The notes beneath the pieces were generated by a model, which saw only the letters and a list, made by a program, of their open reading frames with translations, searched no databases and was not told where the DNA came from. 64,000 bases of DNA from Carboxylicivirga sp. M1479 (GTDB lineage Bacteria > Bacteroidota > Bacteroidia > Bacteroidales > Marinilabiliaceae): contig NZ_VKDE01000011.1 in assembly GCF_007097485.1 (NCBI RefSeq), positions 1-64,000 on the forward strand, given 5' to 3'. Shown here piece by piece: positions 41,509 through 52,200 of the stretch; position 1 is the first letter of the stretch; each line of letters opens with the position of its first letter. A program made the translations under genes and the position numbers.

Positions 41509-42294
41509 ATGAAACGGATTTTTCTATATTTCTTTGCGACGGTTTTTACGATTTTAAGCGCTCATGCTGGAGAAATTGAGCTGAGAGGTACATTTCAGGG
41601 AGAAAACCTGTATGTAAAGAATCCTTTTGCCTCTTCTGGTGTTGGGTTCTGCGTTTACGAAGTTACTGTAAACGGCCAAACTACTACCGACGAGATTAAC
41701 TCAAGTGCTTTTGAAATTGACTTAAGTGTATTTCAATTTGCCATTGGTCAGGCTATTAATGTAGGTATTAAATTCAAAGATGATTGTGAGCCTAAAGTTC
41801 TCAATCCTGAAGTTCTAAATCCTAGAGCGACCTTTGTAATTGAAAACATGGCCATTAATAACGATCAATTAACATGGTCAACCTCTAAGGAATCGGGCAG
41901 TCTACCTTTTATTGTTGAACAATACCGTTGGAATAAATGGGTAAAAGTTGGTGAGGTAGATGGTAAAGGATCTATCGCGTCAAACAGTTACTCTGCCACA
42001 ATCAGAAATCACAGTGGTGAAAATAAATTTCGTATTAAACAAGTTGACTACCGTAATAAACCACGTTACTCCGAAGAGCTTAAAAACACCTCAGCAAAAC
42101 CAGAAGTAACTTATGGTCCAAACAAAATTGTTGATAACATTGCCTTTTCTGCTGCCACATTATATGAAATATATGATGAATATGGTGGAATAGTATTTAA
42201 AGGTTATGGTTCAGATGTTAATATTACCGGCATAGAAAAAGGTCGTTACTATATTAATTACGATAACAAGATGGAGCGATTCACAAAAAAATAA
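41509..42294 (+). CDS. Exported protein with a T9SS-like C-terminal signal
   Basis: 261 aa. Signal peptide to about residue 20 (SAHAGE). Two short beta-rich parts follow, the second with fibronectin-like patterning (LTWSTSKESGSLPFIVEQYR and FRIKQVDYRNKPRYS). The last about 45 residues (IYDEYGGIVFKGYGSDVNI to the end, FTKK) fit the type-A sorting domain of the type IX secretion system: the YDxxGrxv hairpin, then a GxY element and a basic end. This suggests export across the outer membrane. The mature function is unknown; monocistronic with its own terminator. Confidence 0.7.
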   Translation: MKRIFLYFFATVFTILSAHAGEIELRGTFQGENLYVKNPFASSGVGFCVYEVTVNGQTTTDEINSSAFEIDLSVFQFAIGQAINVGIKFKDDCEPKVLNPEVLNPRATFVIENMAINNDQLTWSTSKESGSLPFIVEQYRWNKWVKVGEVDGKGSIASNSYSATIRNHSGENKFRIKQVDYRNKPRYSEELKNTSAKPEVTYGPNKIVDNIAFSAATLYEIYDEYGGIVFKGYGSDVNITGIEKGRYYINYDNKMERFTKK

Positions 42295-42316
42295 ACTGTA
42301 TTAATACAGTTATTAA

Positions 42317-42346
42317 AAGGTGATTCGTTATGAATCACCTTTTTTT
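42317..42346 (+). terminator. Terminator after the T9SS-like protein gene
   Basis: AGGTGATTC pairs with GAATCACCT around GTTAT, followed by TTTTTT. Confidence 0.85.
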
Positions 42347-42455
42347 ATGCAAATTGAAAGAAAAATGAGTATTTCAATTGCATTTAACCAATGACTTAGC
42401 CCTCAATAAAAACAAATCATTAATTTTGCAATCCTGATTATAAATAGAAATAGAA

Positions 42456-43904
42456 ATGGAACAGATTCGTCGAACAAAAATTGTAGAGATGCTGAAAAGC
42501 ACCGATTTTGGTGCGCAAGCTAACGTGAAAGGCTGGGTTAGAACCAAGCGAGGTAATAAGCAAGTTAATTTTATTGCACTTAATGACGGGTCGTGCATTC
42601 ATAATATACAGGTGGTAGTTGATGTTCCAAATTTTGATGAAGCCTTATTAAAGCGCATCACCACTGGAGCAGCGGTATCCATTAACGGAGAAATTACAGA
42701 ATCGACGGGTAGCGGACAAAAGGTTGAAATTTTAGCAAAAGAAATAGAGGTAATGGGCGATTGTGATGCCGACAAATACCCTATTCAGCCAAAAAAACAC
42801 ACCCTTGAGTTCTTGCGCGAGAACGCTCATCTTCGTTTTAGAACCAACACGTTTGGAGCCATAGCGCGTGTTCGTCATGCTATGATTTTTGCTGTGCATG
42901 AATTCTACACAAAAAAAGGTTTTGTAAACATTCACACACCTGTTGTAACAGCTTCTGATGCTGAAGGTGCAGGAGAAATGTTTAAGGTAACAACTTTGGA
43001 TTATGAGAACTTGCCACGTACCGAAGAAGGTGCCATTGATTATTCTCAAGATTTCTTTGGTAGAGCCACTAACCTAACCGTATCTGGTCAGTTAGAAGGC
43101 GAATTGGCTGCTTTGGCAATGGGTGAGATTTATACCTTTGGTCCTACATTCCGTGCCGAAAACTCAAATACATCACGTCATTTAGCCGAGTTTTGGATGA
43201 TTGAGCCTGAAATGGCTTTCTACGACTTGGATGACAACATGGATTTGGCCGAGGAATTTCTAAAATACCTTATCCAATATGCCTTAGATAATTGCATGGA
43301 TGATCTTGTGTTCTTAAGTAAACGTCTTCAAGAAGAGGAAAAGAACAAGAAGGCTGATGAGCGCACCATGGAGCTAGTTGAGAAACTTAAATCTATTTTG
43401 GCCGATGACTTTATCCGCTTGACGTATACTGAAGCCATAGAGGTATTGAAAAACTCTAAGCCTAATAAAAAAGGCAAGTTCAAATACCCTATTGATGGAT
43501 TTGGAAGCGATTTACAGTCGGAGCATGAGCGTTACCTGGTTGAGAAGCATTTCAAAAAGCCAGTAATCCTAACAGACTATCCAAAGGACATTAAATCATT
43601 CTACATGAAATTGAATGATGATGGGAAAACCGTTCGCGCAATGGATGTGTTATTCCCACAAATTGGCGAAATCATTGGAGGCTCTCAGCGTGAAGAAAAC
43701 TATGATAAATTAGTTGGGCGCATGGAAGAAATGGGCGTGCCAACCGACGAAATGTGGTGGTACCTTGATACTCGTCGTTTTGGTTCTGTTGTACACAGTG
43801 GTTTTGGTTTAGGTTTTGAACGTTTAATGTTGTTTGTTACCGGAATGGGTAATATCCGCGACGTGATACCTTTCCCACGTGCTCCAAAAACAGCAGAGTT
43901 TTAA
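42456..43904 (+). CDS. asnS: Asparaginyl-tRNA synthetase
   Basis: 482 aa, class IIb. N-terminal OB-fold anticodon-binding domain (about 18-115: [23 protein letters not shown]), then the catalytic domain: motif 1 region [21 protein letters not shown], motif 2 [22 protein letters not shown] near 232-253, motif 3 [15 protein letters not shown] near 447-461. The deep Asn-specific features NTSRHL in place of the Asp-type residues support AsnRS over AspRS. Likely -7 element TAATTTTG at 42421-42428. Confidence 0.95.
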   Translation: MEQIRRTKIVEMLKSTDFGAQANVKGWVRTKRGNKQVNFIALNDGSCIHNIQVVVDVPNFDEALLKRITTGAAVSINGEITESTGSGQKVEILAKEIEVMGDCDADKYPIQPKKHTLEFLRENAHLRFRTNTFGAIARVRHAMIFAVHEFYTKKGFVNIHTPVVTASDAEGAGEMFKVTTLDYENLPRTEEGAIDYSQDFFGRATNLTVSGQLEGELAALAMGEIYTFGPTFRAENSNTSRHLAEFWMIEPEMAFYDLDDNMDLAEEFLKYLIQYALDNCMDDLVFLSKRLQEEEKNKKADERTMELVEKLKSILADDFIRLTYTEAIEVLKNSKPNKKGKFKYPIDGFGSDLQSEHERYLVEKHFKKPVILTDYPKDIKSFYMKLNDDGKTVRAMDVLFPQIGEIIGGSQREENYDKLVGRMEEMGVPTDEMWWYLDTRRFGSVVHSGFGLGFERLMLFVTGMGNIRDVIPFPRAPKTAEF

Positions 43905-43925
43905 TCTAAAAAAACATTCCATAAT

Positions 43926-43956
43926 AAAAGCCGGCTTTCTTTGAGAGCCGGCTTTT
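43926..43956 (+). terminator. asnS terminator
   Basis: AAAAGCCGGCT pairs with AGCCGGCTTTT, a strong stem followed by T. Confidence 0.85.
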
Positions 43957-44084
43957 GTATTTATTATTCATCAAAAAATAAGCCACTTCTATCGCTTTTG
44001 ATTAATTAATCTTATTTTTGTTAGTGCTCACTATATTTCAAGCAGTGCAGTTGAAACAGGAATGCTAAGAACGAAGCGATAGGG

Positions 44085-45530
44085 ATGTTAAAACAGAGTT
44101 TACAACAAAAACTACTTCAGAAACTGTCACCTCTACAAATTCAGGTGATTAAGCTATTGGAAATTCCAACGGCACAATTGGAGCAACGTATAAAAAAAGA
44201 ACTGGAAGAGAATCCTGTATTAGAACTGGAAAAGGAGAATGATCCGGATAAGGATGAACCCGATACAAAAGAGCAGGAGGTTGAGCGCGATGAGTTATCC
44301 ATCGACGAATACATCAACAATGAAGACATTCCGGCCTATAAACTTCAGGCGCGTAACTTCTCTAAAGATGACAAGCACGAAGACATTCCTTTTTCTACAG
44401 GCGCTACTTTTCATGAGCATTTGATTGCTCAATTGGGATTGCGCATACTTAATGATCGTCAGAAAAATATTGCCGAGTACATAATAGGTAATGTGGATGA
44501 AGATGGATACCTGCGCCGTGAGGTAGATGAAATTATAGACGACTTGGCTTTTGCTCAAAACATAGAAGTAGATGAGCGTGAGGCCTTAGATGTATTAGAA
44601 ATTGTTCAGGATTTTGATCCGGCAGGAGTAGCCGCTCGTGATCTGCAAGAATGCCTGCTATTACAAATTAAACGTAAGGATCGAAGTTTTCCTGATGTTG
44701 AAAATGCCTTTCAATTATTAAAATATCATTTTGAGGAATTTACACGTAAACACTACGATAAAATTACTAAACGTCTACACATAGATGAAGAGGAGCTAAA
44801 AGATGCTTTGGCAGAGGTGTTAAAACTAAATCCAAAACCAGGAAGCTCTTACAGCAATCCTATGTCAAAAACGGTTCAACACATTATCCCTGATTTTATA
44901 TTAGACATAGAAGATGAGCAGTTTCTTTTAAGCCTTAACAATCGTAATGTTCCTGAATTGCATATCAGCAATACCTATTCTGACATGTTACAGGACTACA
45001 GTGCGAATAAGAAAAATCAAACACAAGACAAAAAAGATGCAGTCATGTTTGTCAAGCAAAAGCTTGATTCGGCCAAGTGGTTTATTGATGCCATTAAGCA
45101 GCGCCAAAATACATTAATGACTGTTATGAATTCAATTTTAGAATATCAGAATGATTACTTTTTAGAGGGCGATGAAACGCGCATGAGGCCAATGATATTA
45201 AAAGACATTGCCGAAGTTACCAACTTGGATATATCTACTATCTCACGTGTTTCTAACAGTAAGTATATTCAAACTCACTTTGGCATCTTCCCATTAAAGT
45301 ATTTCTTTTCAGAAGGCTTACAAACCGAATCGGGCGAAGAAGTTAGTACCCGGGAGATTAAAAAAATACTGGAAGAATGCATTGCCAATGAGGATAAAAG
45401 AAAGCCTTTAACTGACGATAAGTTGGCTGTTATACTAAAAGAAAAGTCGTATAACATTGCTCGTCGTACTGTTGCTAAATATCGTGAGCAGTTAAACATT
45501 CCTGTTGCCAGATTAAGAAAAGAATTATAA
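44085..45530 (+). CDS. rpoN: RNA polymerase sigma-54 factor
   Basis: 481 aa. Region I is LKQSLQQKLLQKLSPLQIQVIKLLEI (Gln/Leu-rich activator-interaction domain). An acidic linker (about 45-100) follows, then the core-binding domain (DPAGVAARDLQECLLLQIKR). The C-terminal DNA-binding part carries ISTISRVSNSKYIQTHFGIF and the RpoN box ARRTVAKYREQLNIP near 461-475. It recognises -24/-12 promoters together with AAA+ activators, none of which lie in this window. Own terminator downstream. Confidence 0.95.
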   Translation: MLKQSLQQKLLQKLSPLQIQVIKLLEIPTAQLEQRIKKELEENPVLELEKENDPDKDEPDTKEQEVERDELSIDEYINNEDIPAYKLQARNFSKDDKHEDIPFSTGATFHEHLIAQLGLRILNDRQKNIAEYIIGNVDEDGYLRREVDEIIDDLAFAQNIEVDEREALDVLEIVQDFDPAGVAARDLQECLLLQIKRKDRSFPDVENAFQLLKYHFEEFTRKHYDKITKRLHIDEEELKDALAEVLKLNPKPGSSYSNPMSKTVQHIIPDFILDIEDEQFLLSLNNRNVPELHISNTYSDMLQDYSANKKNQTQDKKDAVMFVKQKLDSAKWFIDAIKQRQNTLMTVMNSILEYQNDYFLEGDETRMRPMILKDIAEVTNLDISTISRVSNSKYIQTHFGIFPLKYFFSEGLQTESGEEVSTREIKKILEECIANEDKRKPLTDDKLAVILKEKSYNIARRTVAKYREQLNIPVARLRKEL

Positions 45531-45534
45531 ACGC

Positions 45535-45560
45535 AAGCCGGTTACACAACCGGCTTTTTA
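45535..45560 (+). terminator. rpoN terminator
   Basis: AAGCCGGTT (45535-45543) pairs with AACCGGCTT (45548-45556), followed by TTT. Confidence 0.85.
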
Positions 45561-45571
45561 ATGAGAACCAC

Positions 45572-46180
45572 ATGCGTCTGTTCGCACGAATTTTATCCAG
45601 CATATTTCACCCAATGCTTATTCCAACTTTGGGGCTTTTCTTAATATTTAATATTGGCGGTCACTTTTCATACCTCCCCTTTGAACACAAACGCTTAATT
45701 TACATATTTGTGTTTGTGAGCACGTGTGCATTACCACTTAGCCTCATTCCACTATTTATGCTATTGGGCTACGTAAAAAGCATCTACATGGAGCAACGAA
45801 AAGAACGACTTTTGCCAACATTATTTACTTGTTTATTTTACGGTATAGGTTATTTCTTTTTAACACGAATCCCTATTGTTCCGTCTTTTATTCAAGGCTT
45901 TATGCTCGCATCGATTATTGCAGTAGGACTGGCGCTTGTTATCACCTTGTTTTGGAAAATAAGCATGCACATGATTGGCTTTGGAGGACTTACCGGAGCT
46001 ATCTTGGCCTTAGCTTTTACCTTTGGCCTAGACATATGGCTGCTATTTTCTATCGTGGTTATAATAGCTGGACTTTTAGGGTCGTCAAGACTGTACCTAA
46101 AGGCACATACTCCAATGCAAGTGCATGCAGGCTTTTTACTTGGAGCTTGTATCGTTTATTTCATCACTCTTTTACATTAG
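45572..46180 (+). CDS. PAP2-like integral membrane protein, degenerate active site
   Basis: 202 aa with about six hydrophobic helices. The region KISMHMIGFGGLTGAILAL (about 130-148) and SSRLYLKAHTPMQVHAGFLLG (about 172-192) correspond to motifs 2 and 3 of the PAP2 phosphatase family. Motif 2 keeps a histidine (MHM) but not PSGH. In motif 3 the usual Asp after SRxxxxxHxxxD is Gln (AHTPMQ), so catalysis is doubtful. The start is 41 bp after rpoN, past its terminator. Inner membrane; probable lipid-related role. Confidence 0.7.
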   Translation: MRLFARILSSIFHPMLIPTLGLFLIFNIGGHFSYLPFEHKRLIYIFVFVSTCALPLSLIPLFMLLGYVKSIYMEQRKERLLPTLFTCLFYGIGYFFLTRIPIVPSFIQGFMLASIIAVGLALVITLFWKISMHMIGFGGLTGAILALAFTFGLDIWLLFSIVVIIAGLLGSSRLYLKAHTPMQVHAGFLLGACIVYFITLLH

Positions 46181-46264
46181 ACGGAGTACCAAAGAAAAAA
46201 CAGTTTCAGGTATTCACTGGCGGTTCTCTGCAATTTTTAAAACAGAAACAAAACTCACATATAC

Positions 46265-46290
46265 TAAAAAAGCCATCCGTAGGGATGGCT
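46265..46290 (-). terminator. rpsP terminator
   Basis: On the minus strand AGCCATCC pairs with GGATGGCT around CTAC, then TTTTTT (46271-46265 complement). It lies 29 bp past the rpsP stop. Confidence 0.85.
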
Positions 46291-46318
46291 TAGTATTTCT
46301 TGAAAAAGATTAACTGAA

Positions 46319-46885
46319 TTACTCAGCAGCAGGCTCTTCAGATGCTTCTTCAGCAGCCTCAGGAGCTTCTTCACCAGCAGCTTCTGCAGCGGCAGCTTTA
46401 GCAGCAGCCTCAGCTTCAGCAGCTAATTCAGCTTTAGCAGCAGTAATTGCTTCTGCACGCTCAGCATTAATCTTAGCTTCTTGCTCTAAACGTTCTTTAT
46501 CAGCGCTCGCTTTAACACCAGCTAACTCATCTTTCTTCGCTTGAACTTTACCTTCTTTGTCAGCCAACCAAGCGTTGAAACGCTTTTCAGCTTCAGCCTC
46601 ATCAAAAGCACCTTTTTTAACGCCTTCTAATAAGTGCTTCTTCATCATCACACCTTTGTACGAAAGAATCGCACGAGCTGTATCTGTTGGTTGAGCACCT
46701 TTTCCAAGCCATTCAAGAGCTTTATCAAAGTTCAAGTTAATTGTAGCAGGATTGGTGTTTGGATTATAAGATCCAACTCTCTCAATGTACTTACCATCGC
46801 GTGGTGATCTGCTATCAGCTACTACAATGTGGTAGTAAGCATACCTTTTACGTCCGTGACGTGCCAGTCTAATTTTTACAGGCAT
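46319..46885 (-). CDS. rpsP: 30S ribosomal protein S16, long form
   Basis: 188 aa; S16 is usually 80-90 aa. The first 80 residues are standard: [62 protein letters not shown]-like [18 protein letters not shown]. Then a linker (about 85-120) and a long helical, highly charged extension (about 120-188) very rich in Ala and Glu ([18 protein letters not shown]). This extension is known in Bacteroidota. It has a strong promoter (46937-46966) and its own terminator. Its usual partner rimM is at 36 kb. Confidence 0.93.
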   Translation of the reverse strand: MPVKIRLARHGRKRYAYYHIVVADSRSPRDGKYIERVGSYNPNTNPATINLNFDKALEWLGKGAQPTDTARAILSYKGVMMKKHLLEGVKKGAFDEAEAEKRFNAWLADKEGKVQAKKDELAGVKASADKERLEQEAKINAERAEAITAAKAELAAEAEAAAKAAAAEAAGEEAPEAAEEASEEPAAE

Positions 46886-46936
46886 AGTATTACGTTTTAA
46901 TTAATTAAACAATTGCAAAAACTCGTTTTGCGGGTG

Positions 46937-46966
46937 CAAAGATAGTGCTTTATCATAGAGATTCAA
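46937..46966 (-). promoter_or_regulatory. Promoter of rpsP
   Basis: TATCTTTG (46944-46937) and TTG (46966-46964) on the minus strand, 19 bp apart, about 50 bp before the rpsP ATG. Confidence 0.7.
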
Positions 46967-46999
46967 GCATTTATTAATCTTTTATTTAGTCGCAAGTGG

Positions 47000-49012
47000 C
47001 TAAATATTAAAATGATATTTCAATTTCAAGGTAAATTCTCGCGATGGACCCGGGAATGGAGAATGCCAACCATCATAAGGTTGAATATAATTCGAATGCT
47101 GACCCAAAATATCATTCACTCCAAAACCAATTTCCATGGGTAGTTTAAATACATTCTTATAACGTGCATATAAATTCAACAGATACAAAGGCTCATATTC
47201 CGAAATAACAGACTCTTCTTCATTGGCATCCAATGAGGCATAGCCAAACCTTTTTCCCTTAACAATAAGTGATGGATTTAATGAGAAGTTTTTACTTATC
47301 TTAAGGTGTCCTCTCACATTCACTTTATGTTGGGGAAATGCAAGTAAAGAAGCATCATTACCTGGGACAGCATAATATGCTTCTTCATTAATATTCTCAG
47401 CTGAGTAATAAGCATAATTACATATTAAATACCCCCAATCAGCCTTCCATTTAGCTTCCAACTCAACACCTTTGCTGCCGTATCGGGTTGAGTTATAATA
47501 ACCATCCTTCTCCCTATCTGTGTTCTCATCATAGTAATAAAAATATACCATTGGGTCATGAATGGTACTATGGAAAACATTGGCATTCAATGAGAAGTTA
47601 TCATTAAAACGATAGCCAATCTCCACTTCTATCACATCACTCTTCTCAGGTTTAATATTAGGTGAAATATCCTCAAAACCATTATCAGTTTGATTAAAAG
47701 CTTGTAAATTAGCGACACTTGGCGTTCTAAAAGCTCTACTATATAGTACTTTATAATGAAATTTATTAAAGTCTTTGGTTAAACTAATACGTGGAGAAAA
47801 TGCAGCATCTACCATTGAATGGGCATCATAACGTAAACCTGCAGTAATATTGGCGACACCCGTTTTATAAACCCCTTGTGCAAAAAGTGAAATATTACTT
47901 AATTTTACCTCTTGAGTATCATTATACCAAACATTGTCACCTGTGCCAAAAAGGGCTTTATCATGATAATACTCGGCTCCCGCCATCAAATTAAAGCGTT
48001 CGTTTGCATTGTACTGCATTAAAACATTTGCCAATACTCGCTCTACAGATGGATCATAATAATCATCTCCTTCCAATACTTGCCAAGGCTTTTCCTTTTT
48101 ATAGTTTAACTTGGGAGTTATAGATAATTTATCATTCAAATTAAACTCATAACTAAGACCGGTATAAATCCCACTAAAGGATTGACGATAAGGTTCACTA
48201 GCTACCTCATCATATTTTGATACAATATCCTGATTATAGTCGTCGTACATAAACCTAAACTGTAGGCCTTTATGCTTTATTCCTAAATTAAGATTACTTG
48301 TTTGAGTTGATGCACCATCATCTTCTAAATCATAATCTGTTCCGTACATATCGGTATAGATCTGATCGCTATATATTGCATTACTATAAAAGCCCTTTAG
48401 ATCAAATTCCCAGAAATTAATCTTCTTCGCAAAATTGACACTCCCGGTGGTTCTGCCAAGGCTATTTTCCATCAATCCGGCATTTCCACTAACTTCTAAG
48501 CCCTGCATATTTGAAACATTACGCGTAATGATGTTTATAACACCCAATTCAGCATTTCCTCCATATAATGATGATCCTGGACCTCTAATAATTTCGATAC
48601 GCTGTATTTGCTCAATGCCAACCCTATTACCAAATTGATAGGATGCATAAACTTGCTCCTGCACCTCAAGCCCGTCAATTAATATCAATACCTTTCCTTC
48701 GTATGCCCAAAGCCCTCTAATACCAAGACCAATGCTTCCGGTAACATCCATACCAAAATCAAACCCAGGTATTAAATTCAATACATCAATTAAGTCGCGA
48801 GCTCCCATATTCTGAATTTCATCATATGAGATCACTGACACCACACCTGGCGTTTCATTAATTGATACTGAATTTTTAGAAGCTACTGAAACTTCTGTAT
48901 TAAAAATATCAGCAAACTCATCACCCAAACCAAATTCATCAATCTGTTGAGCATGACATACAATGTTAACCAGTGCTAAAGCAATGATTAACAACACCCT
49001 AATTCCTTTCAT
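47000..49012 (-). CDS. TonB-dependent outer-membrane receptor
   Basis: 670 aa. Signal peptide to about residue 21 (CHAQ), plug domain about 45-165 (TPGVVSVISYDEIQNMGARD, GLGIRGLWAYEGKVLILIDG, IEIIRGPGSSLYGGNAELGV), then a 22-strand barrel whose extracellular ends are rich in Tyr and Asn. The last strand ends in FTLKLKYHFNI, the typical C-terminal Phe-like end. No CarboxypepD_reg domain at the N-terminus, so it is a classical siderophore- or cofactor-type receptor and not SusC. Ligand unknown. No SusD or transport partner adjoins it. Confidence 0.9.
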   Translation of the reverse strand: MKGIRVLLIIALALVNIVCHAQQIDEFGLGDEFADIFNTEVSVASKNSVSINETPGVVSVISYDEIQNMGARDLIDVLNLIPGFDFGMDVTGSIGLGIRGLWAYEGKVLILIDGLEVQEQVYASYQFGNRVGIEQIQRIEIIRGPGSSLYGGNAELGVINIITRNVSNMQGLEVSGNAGLMENSLGRTTGSVNFAKKINFWEFDLKGFYSNAIYSDQIYTDMYGTDYDLEDDGASTQTSNLNLGIKHKGLQFRFMYDDYNQDIVSKYDEVASEPYRQSFSGIYTGLSYEFNLNDKLSITPKLNYKKEKPWQVLEGDDYYDPSVERVLANVLMQYNANERFNLMAGAEYYHDKALFGTGDNVWYNDTQEVKLSNISLFAQGVYKTGVANITAGLRYDAHSMVDAAFSPRISLTKDFNKFHYKVLYSRAFRTPSVANLQAFNQTDNGFEDISPNIKPEKSDVIEVEIGYRFNDNFSLNANVFHSTIHDPMVYFYYYDENTDREKDGYYNSTRYGSKGVELEAKWKADWGYLICNYAYYSAENINEEAYYAVPGNDASLLAFPQHKVNVRGHLKISKNFSLNPSLIVKGKRFGYASLDANEEESVISEYEPLYLLNLYARYKNVFKLPMEIGFGVNDILGQHSNYIQPYDGWHSPFPGPSREFTLKLKYHFNI

Positions 49013-49277
49013 AAATCTATCCTTTAATTCAATTATAAATAATCAAAAGCCCTCTTCCCCTCGAAAACGTTAAGCCTCTAACGTCATATCTTAACCAAGG
49101 TTACAAGCTAGTTGAAGTATAATTTTCTACTCTTTTTTTGTCTATATTTTACACCAAAATACTAAACGTAAAAAGATGAATTCTTCCTCCAATCCAAACA
49201 AATCATTCCCTCAATAATAGTTAACTTCGCACACCTGCCATTTGTATGGCATTGTAACATGAAATACCAATTCTGAG

Positions 49278-52200
49278 ATGTTTTTAATATTTGATACTGA
49301 GACTACTGGTTTACCTAAAAAATGGAAAGCTCCCTTAAGCGATTTTGACAATTGGCCACGTATGGTTCAGCTAGCTTGGCAATGTCACGATTTGGATGGT
49401 AATTTTCTATTCGCCAAAAACCATGTTATAACGCCTGATGGTTATGTTATTCCTGAAGATGTTGTGGAAGTTCATGGTATCTCAACAAAAATAGCACAAG
49501 AAAAAGGTATTCCATTAAAAGATGCTCTGCTCGATTTCATGGAAGATGTTAAGCAATCGAAGTTTATCATCGGCCATAATGTGACGTTTGATATTAACAT
49601 TGTGGGTTGTGAGCTTTTGCGTTGCGAATTGGACGAGCAAGAGCTTGTTAGGGCACCTATGCTGGATACCATGACTGGCAGTAAGGTTTTTTGTGACCTA
49701 AACCGTAATGGCCAACTTAAAAACCCAACGCTTACAGAGCTACACCTTAAACTCTTTGGCGTTCCATTTGCCGAGGCTCATAATGCGGCGGCTGATGTTG
49801 AAGCCACTACACGTTGTTTTTTAGAGCTTCTTCGTGTTGATGGTTTGAGTCCGGATTTGCACAAGTTGTCACCTACGCAAATTCAATCATTTAAACAAAA
49901 CAACCCTGCCACCATTGAGTTGGTAGGTATCAAATACGAGTCCTTTAAAGTTAATACCAGCTTCGATGATATTTCCATTGAAGAGGAGGAACGGAAACTA
50001 CGAGAGGCAGCTAAAAATGTAGAACAACAACCTTTTGTTCACTTACATGTCCACTCGCAATACTCCATCCTCGATGGAGCTGCCAAAACCACAGCTATTG
50101 CTGCCAAAGCTAAAGAAGATGGCATGCCAGCCGTAGCACTAACCGATCATGGCAGCATGTTCGGCATAAAAGAGTTTCATGTAGCTTGTACAAAGGCCGA
50201 CATCAAGCCCATTATTGGCGTTGAGGCCTATGTTGCCAAGCGAGGTCACTTGCGAAAAGATGATAAAACAGATGCCTCAGGTCATCATATCATTCTACTT
50301 GCAAAAAACTACAAAGGTTATCAAAATCTCTTAAAGATGACTTCCATTGCTCACACCGATGGAATGTACTACAAGCCTCGTATTGATAAGGACTTACTGG
50401 AAAAATATCATGAAGATGTAATCGTTAGTAGTGCTTGCCTGGGAGGCGAGGTAGCTCAAAACATCATGGCTGGTAATCTTGAAAAAGCCAAAGAAACTAT
50501 ATTATGGTTTAAAGGTGTGTTCGGAGATGATTATTATCTTGAAATGCAACGTCATAAGAATGATGACCCCAGATTAAGAGCCGATGTTTGGGAGAATCAA
50601 GTGAAAGTGAATAAAGTTATTCGTCAACTAGCCGCAGAATTGGATGTTAAAGTGATAGCCACCAACGACTCTCACTTTATGAATCCTGAAGATGCCGAGG
50701 CGCACGATGTATTGGTTTGCCTGAGTACGGGTCGTGATTACGATGACCCAACACGCATGCGTTACACCAAGCAAGAGTGGTTTAAAACAACCGCCGAAAT
50801 GAATGAGTTATTTGCCGATGTGCCTGAAGCTCTAGCTACTACAGCTGAAATTGCAGATAAGGTAGAGTACTACAAGCTAGACTCTGCCCCAATTATGCCT
50901 CCTTTTAACATACCAGAGGAGTTTGGAACAGTAGCAGACTACATTGACAAATACTCGGAGGATGCCCTCATAGAAGAGTTCAGCGAGAAATCTTATGAGC
51001 GACTAGGTGGCTATGATAAGGTTATCCAAATTAAACTGGAGGCCGATTACCTAAAGCACCTGACATTTATTGGAGCTAAAAAACGTTACGGCGAAGAGCT
51101 GGAAGATTCTGTAACAGAACGTCTGGAATTTGAGCTCGATACCATTAAAACAATGGGATTCCCGGGATACTTCTTGATTACTCAGGATTTTATCAATTGG
51201 GCTAAAGACAATGGTGTAATTGTAGGTCCTGGTCGTGGATCGGCTGCTGGAGCCGCTGTAGCTTATTGTGCCGGCATTACAGACGTTGATCCAATTAAAT
51301 ACGATTTGCTGTTTGAGCGTTTTCTAAACCCTGATCGTGTATCCATGCCCGATGTCGATATCGACTTTGATGACGATGGCAGACAGGCCGTATTGGATTA
51401 TGTTACCGATAAATATGGACAGGATAAGGTAGCACACATCTGTACCTTTGGTACCATGGCTACCAAAAGTTCCATAAAAGATGTGGCGCGGGTACTACGA
51501 CTCGACCTTTCCGAAGCCAACCGCCTAGCTAAAATGGTTCCGGAGGCTCCCAAAATGAGTTTCAAAAAAGCTTACAAAGAAGAACCAGCCCTGCTGGAAG
51601 AAAAAGAATCTTCAAACGCACTCATTGCACAAACAATAAAATTTGCCGAGGCACTCGAAGGTTCAGTGCGCCAGACCGGGGTACATGCCTGTGGTGTTCT
51701 TATTGGTAAAAACCCTTTAGACGAGCACCTGCCAGTTATGCCAACCAAGGGTGAGGAACTACTCACAACCCAATACGATGGGCGTTTTGTTGAAGATATT
51801 GGCCTCTTAAAAATGGACTTCCTAGGATTAAAAACCCTTTCTATTATTAAGGAAGTACTAAGTAACATTAAACTATCAAAAGGCATTGACGTGGACATCA
51901 ACCACGTTGACCTTGAAGATGAAGAAACGTTTAAGCTATTTAGCCGCGGTGAAACAACCGCCATCTTCCAGTTTGAGTCCCCAGGTATGAAAAAGCACTT
52001 GAGGGGACTTCAGCCAAACCGCTTTGAAGACTTGGTGGCTATGAACGCCCTCTATCGTCCTGGTCCTATGGAATACATCCCTTCTTTTATTGCGCGAAAG
52101 CATGGTAAGGAAGAAATTGTATATGACCACCCTATGATGGAGCCCTACCTGAAAGACACCTACGGCATTACCGTTTATCAGGAACAGGTAATGTTACAGT

